The notes under the pieces were generated by a model. That model worked only from the letters and a program-made list of their open reading frames with translations. It did no database searches and was not told where the DNA came from. The position numbers were made by a program, and so were the translations under genes. Source: DTEX01 sp038866525 (lineage in GTDB: Archaea; Thermoproteota; Bathyarchaeia; Bathyarchaeales; DTEX01). From it: a DNA stretch of 64,000 bases. Positions 52,961 to 61,444 of this stretch are shown piece by piece; position 1 is the first letter of the stretch; each line of letters begins with the position of its first letter. Where the stretch lies: NCBI GenBank assembly GCA_038866525.1, contig JAWBZG010000001.1, positions 1-64,000 on the forward strand, read 5' to 3'.

Positions 52961-53365
52961 ATGATCGTTAAATTAGACAGAAGAAATTTTGAATATTTCC
53001 TTAGGGAAGCTGAGGGGAAGCATCCAATTGAGGCATGTGGAGTCATCTTCGGCTCTATAAACGGGGAGAAGGCACATATAGAAAAAATCGTGCCGCTTAG
53101 GAACATGCTTGAATCCGAAACAATGTTCCAAATCGACCCTGAAGAGTTTCTTAAGGTATTAATGGAACATGAGGGAAAGGGTTTACAGCATATAGGATTC
53201 TTCCATTCACACCCGAGAGGCGTAAACCCATCCTTAACAGATATTAAGTACATGAGCTTATGGCCTGAAAGCATATGGATAATAGTTTCGCAGCTAGAGC
53301 TTAAGATTGCAGCTTACCGCATCACCGACGGGCGCCTTGAGGAGGTTGACGTTATCGTAGAGTAG
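52961..53365 (+). CDS. JAMM/MPN-domain metalloprotease
   Basis: 134 residues. JAMM ligands seen are Glu24, His82, His84 and Asp94 in HSHPRGVNPSLTD. The usual spacing is HxHx7SxxD; here only six residues lie between the second His and Ser91, one fewer than in typical members. Such proteins remove ubiquitin-like tags or process CysO-type carriers. Linked to the E1-like gene upstream. A complete gene. Confidence 0.88.
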   Translation: MIVKLDRRNFEYFLREAEGKHPIEACGVIFGSINGEKAHIEKIVPLRNMLESETMFQIDPEEFLKVLMEHEGKGLQHIGFFHSHPRGVNPSLTDIKYMSLWPESIWIIVSQLELKIAAYRITDGRLEEVDVIVE

Positions 53366-53480
53366 GCGCTTTACCTACCCACTTTTTCATCTAATATATA
53401 TTCATCCTGAATGCTTAAGAGATTCGTTTGGGAAAGAGATAAAAGTCTAACCCGTTATAGTAAGGGTATTGTTGGGCATT

Positions 53481-54617
53481 ATGGGAAAACTTGTTGTCGT
53501 TAAGGTTGGAACAAGTAGCGTAACTAAGGGTGATGGAAGTTTAGACCTTGACGCGATGAGAATGCTCACAGATCAGATAGCTGAAGCCATTAGAAGGGGC
53601 TATCAGATAATTCTCGTGACCTCCGGGGCTATAGGTTCTGGAATCGCTGAGCTTGGAATAAAGCCTAATCCAAACGATATAGTTTTTAAGCAGGCTTGCG
53701 CTGCGGTTGGTCAAGCGATTCTAATGGAGCATTACCGCCAGCTCTTCAGGCGCCATGGACTGAAAGTAGCGCAGGTCCTCTTGACTAAGGAGGATTTGGC
53801 AAATAGGGTTTCATACGTGCATACATGCAATGTTCTTGATAAGCTGCTTAGCTTAGGAGTTGTCCCCATAATAAACGAGAACGATGTCACATCGGTTGAT
53901 GAGATAATGCCGGTCATGAAGGGCTATAAAGTTAACTTCAGCGACAATGATATACTCTCGGTTCTGATAGCTAACGCTGTCCAAGCCGATATCATCGTCA
54001 TATTATCTAACGTTGATGGACTCTATGATGGGAACCCCTCAAGGAAGAGGGATGTGCGGATAATACCGGTGGTTGAGAGGATAACTCCGGAGCTTAAGGA
54101 GACTGCTGAAGGTAAGAGCGCTCTTGGTAGAGGCGGGATGAAGACTAAGCTTGAGGCTGCTGAAATAGCGATGAAGAGCGGCATACCGCTGGTGATAGCG
54201 AACAGTAGAAGGAAGAATGTGCTGATAGATATATTGGAAGGGAAGCAGGTTGGAACATACTTTAAGCCACTAGGTGAGAAAATGCCAAGCATAAAAAGGT
54301 GGATAGCTTACGGCGCAGGGGCAAGGGGGCAGATCAAGGTTAATGAGGGAGCTAAACAAGCTATACTTAGAGGCGCAAGCCTACTGGCTGTCGGAATAGA
54401 GGAGGTCTCAGGGCAATTTAAAATAGGCGACGTTGTCAGCATAGTTGGTCCAGACGAAAAAGAGTTCGCGCGTGGCATAACAAATTATTCTAGCGATGAA
54501 ATAAACCTGATTAAAGGCTTAAAAACCTCGCAGATAAAAAGGGTTTTAGGTTACATTAGGCGTAAAGAGATTATTGTTAGGAAACTCATGTATGTGTTTG
54601 ATGAGGTGAATAGCTAA
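53481..54617 (+). CDS. proB: Glutamate 5-kinase with PUA domain
   Basis: 378 residues. The amino acid kinase domain (KLVVVKVGTSSVTKGDG, LVTSGAIGSGIAELG, NENDVTSVDE) is followed by a PUA domain from about residue 275 (ARGQIKVNEGAKQAILRGASLLAVGI). It phosphorylates glutamate for proline synthesis. The ATG at 53481 is preferred to TTG at 53469. proA follows after one base; proBA is rather uncommon in archaea. Confidence 0.95.
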   Translation: MGKLVVVKVGTSSVTKGDGSLDLDAMRMLTDQIAEAIRRGYQIILVTSGAIGSGIAELGIKPNPNDIVFKQACAAVGQAILMEHYRQLFRRHGLKVAQVLLTKEDLANRVSYVHTCNVLDKLLSLGVVPIINENDVTSVDEIMPVMKGYKVNFSDNDILSVLIANAVQADIIVILSNVDGLYDGNPSRKRDVRIIPVVERITPELKETAEGKSALGRGGMKTKLEAAEIAMKSGIPLVIANSRRKNVLIDILEGKQVGTYFKPLGEKMPSIKRWIAYGAGARGQIKVNEGAKQAILRGASLLAVGIEEVSGQFKIGDVVSIVGPDEKEFARGITNYSSDEINLIKGLKTSQIKRVLGYIRRKEIIVRKLMYVFDEVNS

Positions 54618-54618
54618 A

Positions 54619-55881
54619 ATGAGCGAAAAAATTGAGGATCTGATTTTAAATATATGCAAGAAGGCCAAGGAAGCATCATATATTCTTGCCAGGCTACCAA
54701 CGGATGTGAAAAATAGAGCCTTATATAATATGGCTGACGCCCTAGAGAATCATGCCGATGAAATTCTCGAAGCCAATAAAATTGATGTCGAAGCGTCTAA
54801 GGCTAAAGGTGTTAAAGAATCGTTACTTGACAGGTTAATCTTGAATAAGTCGAGGATTTCGAAGATGGCGCAGTGCTTAAGGGAGGTCGCCGATCTTCCG
54901 GATCCGGTTGGTGAAATAGTTAAAACCTGGGTTAGACCAAACGGGTTGATAATTGGTCAAATAAGGGTTCCGTTGGGCGTTGTCGCCGTGATCTATGAGT
55001 CGCGTCCCGACGTCACTTCGGATGCGGCTGGCATATGTCTGAAATCTGGCAACGCCGTCATATTGAGGGGTGGGTCTGACGCCATAAATTCTAACATCGC
55101 TATTGGGAAGGTTTTAAGCGAGGCTGCTGTGAAATCCGGAATACCTGAGGGCGCTATAGAGGTTGTTCCAACAACGGATAGAAGGGCAGCCTTAGAGCTT
55201 ATGAAGATGAGAGATTACGTTGACGCGCTTATACCGAGGGGTGGAGCCGACCTTATTAAAGCAGTCGTAGAGAACGCTAAGGTTCCAGTCATAGAGACTG
55301 GAACGGGCAACTGTCACATATATGTTGAAAGCGACGCGGATCAGGATATGGCTATAAAGATAGTGATAAATGCTAAGTGCCAAAGACCTGGAACATGCAA
55401 CGCTGCCGAAAAGCTGCTGGTTCATAAAGATATTGCGCCGACGTTTCTTCCAAGGGTTATAGATGCCTTAAGGGCTCACAGAGTTGAGGTTAGAGGATGT
55501 GAGGAGACTAGAAGGATTGTGCCAGATGTTAAGCCAGCAACAGAGGAAGACTGGTACACAGAGTACTTAGATTTGATAATCGGCGTGAAAGTCGTCAGCG
55601 GGATAGATGAGGCTATAGCGCATATAAACAAGTATGGAACTAAGCATTCGGACGCCATAATAACTTCGGACTTCAATAAGGCGCTATATTTCATTAAAAA
55701 CGTTGATTCAGCAGCCGTTTACTGGAATGCTTCAACACGATTCACTGATGGAAACCAGTATGGGCTTGGGGCTGAGATAGGCATAAGTACTCAGAAGCTG
55801 CATGCCCGTGGACCGATGAGCGTGCAGCATTTAACAACAATTAAGTATTTTGTTCTTGGACGCGGACACGTAAGAGAGTGA
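54619..55881 (+). CDS. proA: Gamma-glutamyl phosphate reductase
   Basis: 420 residues. ALDH-family protein with the catalytic cysteine in CQRPGTCNAAEKLLVH, plus VIYESRPDVTSDAA and GGSDAINSN motifs. It reduces glutamyl 5-phosphate to the semialdehyde. Translationally coupled to proB. proC is not adjacent. Confidence 0.95.
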   Translation: MSEKIEDLILNICKKAKEASYILARLPTDVKNRALYNMADALENHADEILEANKIDVEASKAKGVKESLLDRLILNKSRISKMAQCLREVADLPDPVGEIVKTWVRPNGLIIGQIRVPLGVVAVIYESRPDVTSDAAGICLKSGNAVILRGGSDAINSNIAIGKVLSEAAVKSGIPEGAIEVVPTTDRRAALELMKMRDYVDALIPRGGADLIKAVVENAKVPVIETGTGNCHIYVESDADQDMAIKIVINAKCQRPGTCNAAEKLLVHKDIAPTFLPRVIDALRAHRVEVRGCEETRRIVPDVKPATEEDWYTEYLDLIIGVKVVSGIDEAIAHINKYGTKHSDAIITSDFNKALYFIKNVDSAAVYWNASTRFTDGNQYGLGAEIGISTQKLHARGPMSVQHLTTIKYFVLGRGHVRE

Positions 55882-55912
55882 ATCGGGGCTAGCAGCATAA
55901 ATCTATTGGACT

Positions 55913-56926
55913 TCAACGTTTAATGTCCCTATATATCTGGGAGCAGCAGGTCTGGAGGAACCTTATCTCTAAACCTAGGGATTCTGCCCTCTCAATCGCT
56001 TCGACGCTTGGAAAAGCTATGGCATTAATACCAGACTCAACAGCTAAAACATCAGTTATGGATCTATGAGCACCCTTAGGTCTAGCGCACCCAAGTACTA
56101 TTGGCACATTAGGCATTAGGAAACGCGCCCTTAAAATGATCTCTATAACCGCTTCTGGCGGCGGTGGACTAACGGACTCCATCCTTGTGCCTCTGATCGG
56201 GAAGAATACTATGATGATTAAGGCTGACGGTTCATATTTTGAGACCATCTCTATGGCTTTAAGCTCCCCCCTAACTTCACCATAGTGTAATCCGACGAGA
56301 ACATGCGGAGTGAATGGTACTCCGGACCGCTTTAAAGCCTCAAGGGCTTCAGCGTACTTATCAAGCGATACATTGAGGTGATATACTTCTCTAACAGTCT
56401 CCTCAGAGCCCACTATGTCAATTGATACTGCGTCTACGCCAGCTTCCTTAAGCCTTTGGGCGGTCTCGAAGCTTATCAGTCCAGTATGCATTACGATTGT
56501 TAATCCCAGTCTCCTCTTAACCTCGGATATTGCGCCTATAAACCTCTCTACTGGTACGGAGCCGTCCGGTAAGCAACCTCCACTTATTAGGCAGCCGATA
56601 GCACCATTCCTCTTAAGATCAGAGCAAACCTCAATCAGCCTGCTAGGTGTTGTGGCTGGTATCATAGTTCTAAGGATTTTTCCACCGCAATGATCGCAGT
56701 TTAGGGAGCAGAACGAGCCTGTAATGGATATTGACGGGAAAACCGTTAGAGAAGACCTAAAATACCTATTATTGTAGTATGTGAACCCCGGCACATAAAA
56801 ATATATTCTTTTCCCAAAAATCCGCCAGCTAGCCTCCCTCGCTTCATAAAGCGAAAACCTCTTCCGAAAATCACTCAACTCTTCCCCGGGGAATGATTTG
56901 TTTAACGATGATTCCGGTCCGCTCAT
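55913..56926 (-). CDS. Biotin-synthase-like radical SAM protein (possible LipS1-type)
   Basis: 337 residues from ATG 56926. GSFCSLNCDHCGG carries the CxxxCxxC cluster near residue 80. GGCLPDGSVPVERFIGAI, MHTGLISFETAQRLKEAGVDAVSIDIVG and the C-terminal CCSQIYRD follow. It matches the uncharacterised biotin synthetase-homologue group in archaea, some of which work with a second radical SAM protein as LipS1/LipS2 lipoate synthase. A second such protein is 3.5 kb away. Assignment to LipS1 is inference. Confidence 0.72.
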   Translation of the reverse strand: MSGPESSLNKSFPGEELSDFRKRFSLYEAREASWRIFGKRIYFYVPGFTYYNNRYFRSSLTVFPSISITGSFCSLNCDHCGGKILRTMIPATTPSRLIEVCSDLKRNGAIGCLISGGCLPDGSVPVERFIGAISEVKRRLGLTIVMHTGLISFETAQRLKEAGVDAVSIDIVGSEETVREVYHLNVSLDKYAEALEALKRSGVPFTPHVLVGLHYGEVRGELKAIEMVSKYEPSALIIIVFFPIRGTRMESVSPPPPEAVIEIILRARFLMPNVPIVLGCARPKGAHRSITDVLAVESGINAIAFPSVEAIERAESLGLEIRFLQTCCSQIYRDIKR

Positions 56927-57000
56927 ATTAAAGTCATCCCTAAGGCATGAAGTGAACATATCCTTAAAAGAATTATATAAGGTCTATTGAAAAATTTTAA

Positions 57001-57540
57001 GTGGATGATGAGATAATGATTGAGAGCTACTGTGAGAAAGCCTACAACTTAGCGTTTAAATATGAGGCTGAGTTTGGAAGCTGCCCGCAAGCGGTCTTAA
57101 GGGCGATACGTGATACCTTTAATATTAAGGGGATGGAGCCGGTGATTAAATCGGCACATGCTTTAGCTGGAGGCTTAGGGTTGAGCGGTAATGGTACATG
57201 CGGCGCCCTCTCCGGCGGGGTTATGGCGCTCTGCTTCTTTTATGGGAGGAGCCTAGAGGATATGGGTAGAGGCAGGTTTCTGAAGTCTTATGTTAAAGCA
57301 AAGGAACTATACGATAGGTTTGTGAACAACTTTGGGAGCTGTATATGTAGAGATGTCCAAGCTAAAATATTTGGAAGATCATTTAATCTTTGGGACCCGG
57401 AAGATTATAAGAAGTTTGAGGAGATGGGTGGACATAGGGATAAATGCACAGATGTTTCCGGTAAAGTGGCTAAATGGGTTGCTGAAATATTGTTGTCGGA
57501 TGAGAATGTGAAAAAGCAACTAGGTTTCCTTGACAAGTAG
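57001..57540 (+). CDS. C_GCAxxG_C_C family redox protein
   Basis: 179 residues. The GNGTCGALSGGVMAL motif (GxCGAxxG), a preceding CPQAVLRAI cysteine and later CICRD cysteines are those of the C_GCAxxG_C_C family, thought to hold a redox centre; function is unproven. GTG start at 57001. Complete, ordinary gene. Confidence 0.88.
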   Translation: MDDEIMIESYCEKAYNLAFKYEAEFGSCPQAVLRAIRDTFNIKGMEPVIKSAHALAGGLGLSGNGTCGALSGGVMALCFFYGRSLEDMGRGRFLKSYVKAKELYDRFVNNFGSCICRDVQAKIFGRSFNLWDPEDYKKFEEMGGHRDKCTDVSGKVAKWVAEILLSDENVKKQLGFLDK

Positions 57541-57551
57541 GGTAGGTTCGT

Positions 57552-58505
57552 CTATCCATTGGGTGTCGCAGAAATTAACGCAGCTATCATGAGCGGGAGT
57601 ATTACTGTTGCATCCCCCTCAATAGTTACATGCTTCGCTGTCTCCTTAACTTTTCCCCATGAGATTGCTTCACGGACTCTTGCCCCAGAGAGACTGCCGT
57701 CCCATTCAACGGCTGTCGTTATATAGACCGCGTAGTCTAAACCACCTTTAAATTGGTTCCACCATATTACATGGTGCTTCGAAATACCGCCGCCAACTAT
57801 TAGGGCTCCGGTGCGTTTAGCGCTAAATATTAAATCGTTTATTTCCTGCTCATCTTTGAGGACATCTACTTTAAATTTATGGTCTTGTGAGAACAACCAT
57901 ATCTGGTAGCCGACAGCTCCATCAGTTATGCCTGGAATATAGACGGGTATATTGTTTTTGGCAGCCCAATAAAGCAACGAATCTTCATTGCAAAGTCTTA
58001 GACCTATCTCTCGGCTAAGCTCACGGGTTGAAATTTCCCTTACCCCTTCACTCCAGAGAGCTGTTAGGAGATTACGCATTTTTTCCTCTATGATTAACCC
58101 GTAGCTTTCATTCGGGATTAATATGTTCCCAAGGCGGTTTATGCCTCTCTTATGGAGCTTCTTATCGTCTAAATCGAATGATCCACGATAATAGTTTTTC
58201 CAGCATCTAGCCAAGTCATGGTCCAGAGTACCGCATGTTGTCACGATGACATCTATCAAACGGCGTTTAACCATTTCCCTTATAACTCCTCTGGTTCCAG
58301 TGGCCACTATACATGCTGGAAAAGAGAGAAATTTTACACATTCTTTATCAGCGATCATCCTCTTAAGAATATCTACACCCCTAGCGATCTTCCCGGCGGT
58401 AAACCCCCACGCCTCACCCATCTGCTCAACGAGCTCACTAACGCTCATACCCTCACGGAGACTATAATCTTTAACTATTCCAAGCCTACTAATCATGGCG
58501 TCCAC
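57552..58505 (-). CDS. dhs: Deoxyhypusine synthase
   Basis: 317 residues. KFLSFPACIVATGTRGVIREMV, DVIVTTCGTLDHDLARCW and GALIVGGGISKHHVIWWN are conserved, and the catalytic lysine sits in AISWGKVKETAKHVTIEGDATVILPL near residue 285. It transfers the aminobutyl group of spermidine (or agmatine) to the aIF5A lysine. Complete. On the same strand as the HDAC-family gene 324 bases upstream. A separate DHS-like domain without the SWGK motif is in the fusion at 18772-20445. Confidence 0.94.
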   Translation of the reverse strand: MDAMISRLGIVKDYSLREGMSVSELVEQMGEAWGFTAGKIARGVDILKRMIADKECVKFLSFPACIVATGTRGVIREMVKRRLIDVIVTTCGTLDHDLARCWKNYYRGSFDLDDKKLHKRGINRLGNILIPNESYGLIIEEKMRNLLTALWSEGVREISTRELSREIGLRLCNEDSLLYWAAKNNIPVYIPGITDGAVGYQIWLFSQDHKFKVDVLKDEQEINDLIFSAKRTGALIVGGGISKHHVIWWNQFKGGLDYAVYITTAVEWDGSLSGARVREAISWGKVKETAKHVTIEGDATVILPLMIAALISATPNG

Positions 58506-58828
58506 TCCACAAAGGATAAGTGAAGCCCATAAAATATATCATTTTACATACTCTAAGGGTTCTGAGTTAAGTAATAGTATTTTATCGTCTCTACTTAACC
58601 CTTCCCCCTCGATTATTTCGTTGGGGGCTCTTTGGGGGAACCCTTCTCCCCGCATCTGAAGGTTTAATATCCTGCCCAGATAGGAAGCTATGCTTCCTGA
58701 ACAGAGCAGGACAGACAGGGCAGGGCATCATTGAGAACAAAGTAATCAACCTCCATTTAAACCTATCTGCCCCGAAACTGCTGACTACAGCGCACTTAAA
58801 TGTTTGAGCCATCTTTAGGGTTAAACTG
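58506..58828. other. Gap with structured, G/C-rich sequence; no clear gene
   Basis: Between the DHS and HDAC-family genes. A hairpin AGGAAGC-TAT-GCTTCCT lies at 58682-58698 inside further complementary CCTGC/GCAGG blocks (58671-58675 with 58706-58710, or CCTGCCC with GGGCAGG at 58718-58724). A 73-codon minus-strand frame (58591-58812) has no recognisable product. It may be a structured RNA, a leader of the DHS gene or transposon debris. No tRNA is found. Confidence 0.3.
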
Positions 58829-59704
58829 CTACTTCTCTTCTAAGCCTTTAAGGAAGTTTAATACACATTGTGGGAAGTCTCTTCCATAGCCGCCCTCTAG
58901 AACTGCAAAAACCCTCCTATTCAATTTCGCTATCATACGCCCTATAATCATATATGAGTTTGTGCTCAATCCTAAACCGCAAATTGGATCAAACATATGC
59001 GTATCAAATCCAGCCGAGACAGCTATTAGCTCCGGATTAAACTCCTCTATCTCATGCAGGGCGGCGCTTAAAACCCTGATGTACTCTCCGTCGCCGACAG
59101 GATGCGGGAAAGGATAGTTGAGGCAATTCTCTACGGATTTATCTCCGGTTCCGGGGTAAACACTACCATACCTATGGAGGGAGACGAAAAGAACCCGCCA
59201 ATCCCTAAAGAATATCTCTTGAGTGCCGTTACCGTGATGACAATCTACATCTAATATAGCTATTCTTTTAACCTTCCCCATGTTCAGAGCCTTCCTGCAC
59301 GCAATAGCAATATTATTAAAGTAACAGAACCCTAAAGTTGGGGCGCCCAAGGCTCTTCCATTAATGCCAGCATGATGGCCGGGCGGCCTCATAAGTGAGA
59401 AGGCTGCTTCACCATTTAGGGAAATCTCCATGCTCTTTATTGCAGCGCCAGCAGCAAGCCTAGCGTACTCGTATATTCCGGGAAGATTTGGTGTGTCAGG
59501 GTCGTAAAATTCTCCGCTCTTAATCCTATTAACGTGCTCTTCACTATGAACCATTAAAAGGTCATCTTCAGAGCAAGGTTCAGCCTCAACGAACTTAAAT
59601 CCCTCTTTCCTGAGCAGCATGTATGCGCTAAGAACTCTATCCGGGGACTCAGGGTGCCCAGGTTCAAAGTACTCTAAACATCTCTCTGAGAAAACTACGT
59701 ACAA
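58829..59704 (-). CDS. HDAC/acetylpolyamine amidohydrolase-family protein
   Basis: 292 residues. RPPGHHAG, LDVDCHHGNGTQE and LISAGFD-like AVSAGFDTH with the GDGEYI segment hold the zinc ligands (Asp, His, Asp) of class II histone-deacetylase-like hydrolases such as AcuC and acetylpolyamine amidohydrolase. Substrate unknown; polyamine deacetylation would fit the DHS neighbour. The TTG at 59704 puts YVVFSERCLEYFEPGHPESP at the front as in relatives; the longer frame begins at 59731 and includes a GGAGGTGG box that would be its ribosome site. Confidence 0.88.
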   Translation of the reverse strand: MYVVFSERCLEYFEPGHPESPDRVLSAYMLLRKEGFKFVEAEPCSEDDLLMVHSEEHVNRIKSGEFYDPDTPNLPGIYEYARLAAGAAIKSMEISLNGEAAFSLMRPPGHHAGINGRALGAPTLGFCYFNNIAIACRKALNMGKVKRIAILDVDCHHGNGTQEIFFRDWRVLFVSLHRYGSVYPGTGDKSVENCLNYPFPHPVGDGEYIRVLSAALHEIEEFNPELIAVSAGFDTHMFDPICGLGLSTNSYMIIGRMIAKLNRRVFAVLEGGYGRDFPQCVLNFLKGLEEK

Positions 59705-59744
59705 TTTGCAGATTCCACCTCCAGTAAACATTCTTAAGTATCGC

Positions 59745-60317
59745 CTTCACTGGGGCTCCTCATATTCCCATCAAATCCCGCAAAACCGTAATATATTATC
59801 TATCTATAAACATAGAGTGCTGAAAGCAATATTTAATGGTTTAGAAAGCGATTTCCGGAAGTCATCCATGCAATGGAATATTCGGCGATGTAGACCCTGC
59901 AGGAACGCCCATTTGTTGGGTTTTCTATCGTGGGTTAAAGAACATTATCCGCCATTTATCCACGTTAGCCGCTCAGTAAGGGAGAGGATGCGGTATGGTA
60001 GGGAGATGAATAGAAGGCTCCACAGCATACCATTCAGAAAAATTCAGTTTTACACCTCCTATAAGTCGATGGAGCTGGGCTTTAAGCCGGAAACCGTTAA
60101 AGCGGAAAACACCTCCAGGGCATGCCCGATATGTGGCGAGCTGAATAAGCCGAATGGGCATATCTTCAAATGTAGAAAGTGCGGCTTCCAAGCAGATAGA
60201 CACTTTATCGCTGCATGGAACATAGCCATGAAACATCCAATGTGGGGTGCTTTACCGTTGCCCCCGAAAGCCACCGATGAATTTAAAGAGGTGGAACGGA
60301 TAGTTATAAAAAGCTAA
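59745..60317 (+). pseudogene. TnpB/IS605 OrfB remnant (C-terminal part)
   Basis: The frame has NTSRACPICGELNKPNGHIFKCRKCGFQADRHFIAAWNIAMK near the end: the zinc ribbon (two CxxC pairs) and the RuvC-III-like segment of TnpB. The earlier part, about 100 residues with HVSRSVRERMRYGREMNRRL, fits the preceding TnpB region, but the RuvC-I/II domains and the N-terminus are missing. No tnpA or clear ends exist. The upstream part of the frame that enters the HDAC gene is an artefact. An inactive fragment. Confidence 0.6.
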
Positions 60318-60324
60318 CTATCCG
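60297..60324. repeat. 10-bp perfect inverted repeat at tnpB remnant end
   Basis: CGGATAGTTA at 60297-60306 and exact complement TAACTATCCG at 60315-60324, with an 8-base loop. It spans the stop codon of the tnpB remnant. IS200/IS605 right ends have such sub-terminal hairpins; a terminator is the other option. Confidence 0.4.
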
Positions 60325-60373
60325 ACAACGGTAAAGAATATATCGCATAAACGTAAAATTTGATGGCGAAATT

Positions 60374-61384
60374 ATGAATGTGTCAAGAGATATGGAGAGA
60401 GTTAGGGTTTCAATAGGGTCAGCGATAATTTTAGGTTTAGCTAAGGGTGTTGTTAGCGCCGAACCCACAACAGCGTACCTACTCACATATAGGGAGGGGC
60501 GATGCTCAGCCAACTGCGCCTTCTGCCCGCAGGCTAGGGATAGCACATCAAGAGCAGATATGCTGTCGAGGGTCATATGGCCGGATTTCAGGGTTAACGA
60601 TGTTGTGGATGGCATTAGAAGAGCTGTGGAAAATGGTAAGATAAAGCGGGTCTGTATTCAAGCACTCAATTACGCTGGCGTTCAAAGCGACCTAAAAAAG
60701 TTGGTCTCCAGGATAAGGTCCGCCTGCAAGGTTCCAATATCTATCTCATGCCAGCCGCTCACCTTAGAAGACATGATTATGCTACTTGACGCTGGCGTTG
60801 AGAGAATAAGCATATCGCTAGATGCCGTCACAGAAGAGATCTTCTCCAGGATTAAGGGGGAGATAGCTGGCGGCCCATACGGCTGGAAAACTCATCTTAA
60901 TGCTCTTAAGGATGCCGTCAGGGTTTTTGGAAGGGGCAGGGTTACGACACACCTAATAGCTGGCTTAGGTGAAAGTGAAGAGGAATTTATTTCTATGATG
61001 CAGAGGTGCGTTGATGAGGGGATTTTCCCAGCCCTCTTCGCATTCACACCTATACAGGGCACGAGGATGGCTAATCATCCAAGACCTCCAATAACATATT
61101 ATCGCAAACTTCAGATAGCACATTACTTAATAACACGCGGTATAAGACGCTACGAAGACATGAGTTTCGCGGACGGGAAACTTGTCAGCTTCGGTTTGCC
61201 CAACGAAGATTTGAGGGAGATAATTTTAACTGGTGAGCCTTTTAAAACCAGCGGATGCCCAGGCTGCAATAGGCCCTATTACAATGAGGACCCTAGGGGA
61301 CCGATATATAATTACCCAAGAAACCTGGATGCTAAAGATTTAGCGTCTGTGCTGAGGGAGATTGATTTAGCGCTCAGCCAGTAA
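60374..61384 (+). CDS. Biotin-synthase-like radical SAM protein (possible LipS2-type)
   Basis: 336 residues. EGRCSANCAFCPQARDSTSR has the CxxxCxxC cluster near residue 43, followed by SRVIWPDFRV, and the C-terminal GCPGCNRPYYNEDPRG adds two cysteines for an auxiliary cluster. It belongs to the biotin synthase-related archaeal group, of which one branch is LipS2. With the similar protein at 55913-56926 it could form a LipS1/LipS2 pair, though the two are separated. This assignment is inference. Confidence 0.72.
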   Translation: MNVSRDMERVRVSIGSAIILGLAKGVVSAEPTTAYLLTYREGRCSANCAFCPQARDSTSRADMLSRVIWPDFRVNDVVDGIRRAVENGKIKRVCIQALNYAGVQSDLKKLVSRIRSACKVPISISCQPLTLEDMIMLLDAGVERISISLDAVTEEIFSRIKGEIAGGPYGWKTHLNALKDAVRVFGRGRVTTHLIAGLGESEEEFISMMQRCVDEGIFPALFAFTPIQGTRMANHPRPPITYYRKLQIAHYLITRGIRRYEDMSFADGKLVSFGLPNEDLREIILTGEPFKTSGCPGCNRPYYNEDPRGPIYNYPRNLDAKDLASVLREIDLALSQ

Positions 61385-61444
61385 ATGTTTATTCTAACTG
61401 GGATAAAGGTTTATTTCTAGATCTCCAAAATTAGATTTCCGTGG

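Noticed and set aside
58591..58812. 73-codon minus-strand frame
   Set aside because: No recognisable family, no ribosome site seen, and it lies in a self-complementary region, so it is described as structured DNA rather than a gene.
59619..59744. Upstream part of the transposase frame, overlapping the HDAC-family gene
   Set aside because: It is the antisense of the HDAC gene start and its gap; only the later part looks like TnpB.
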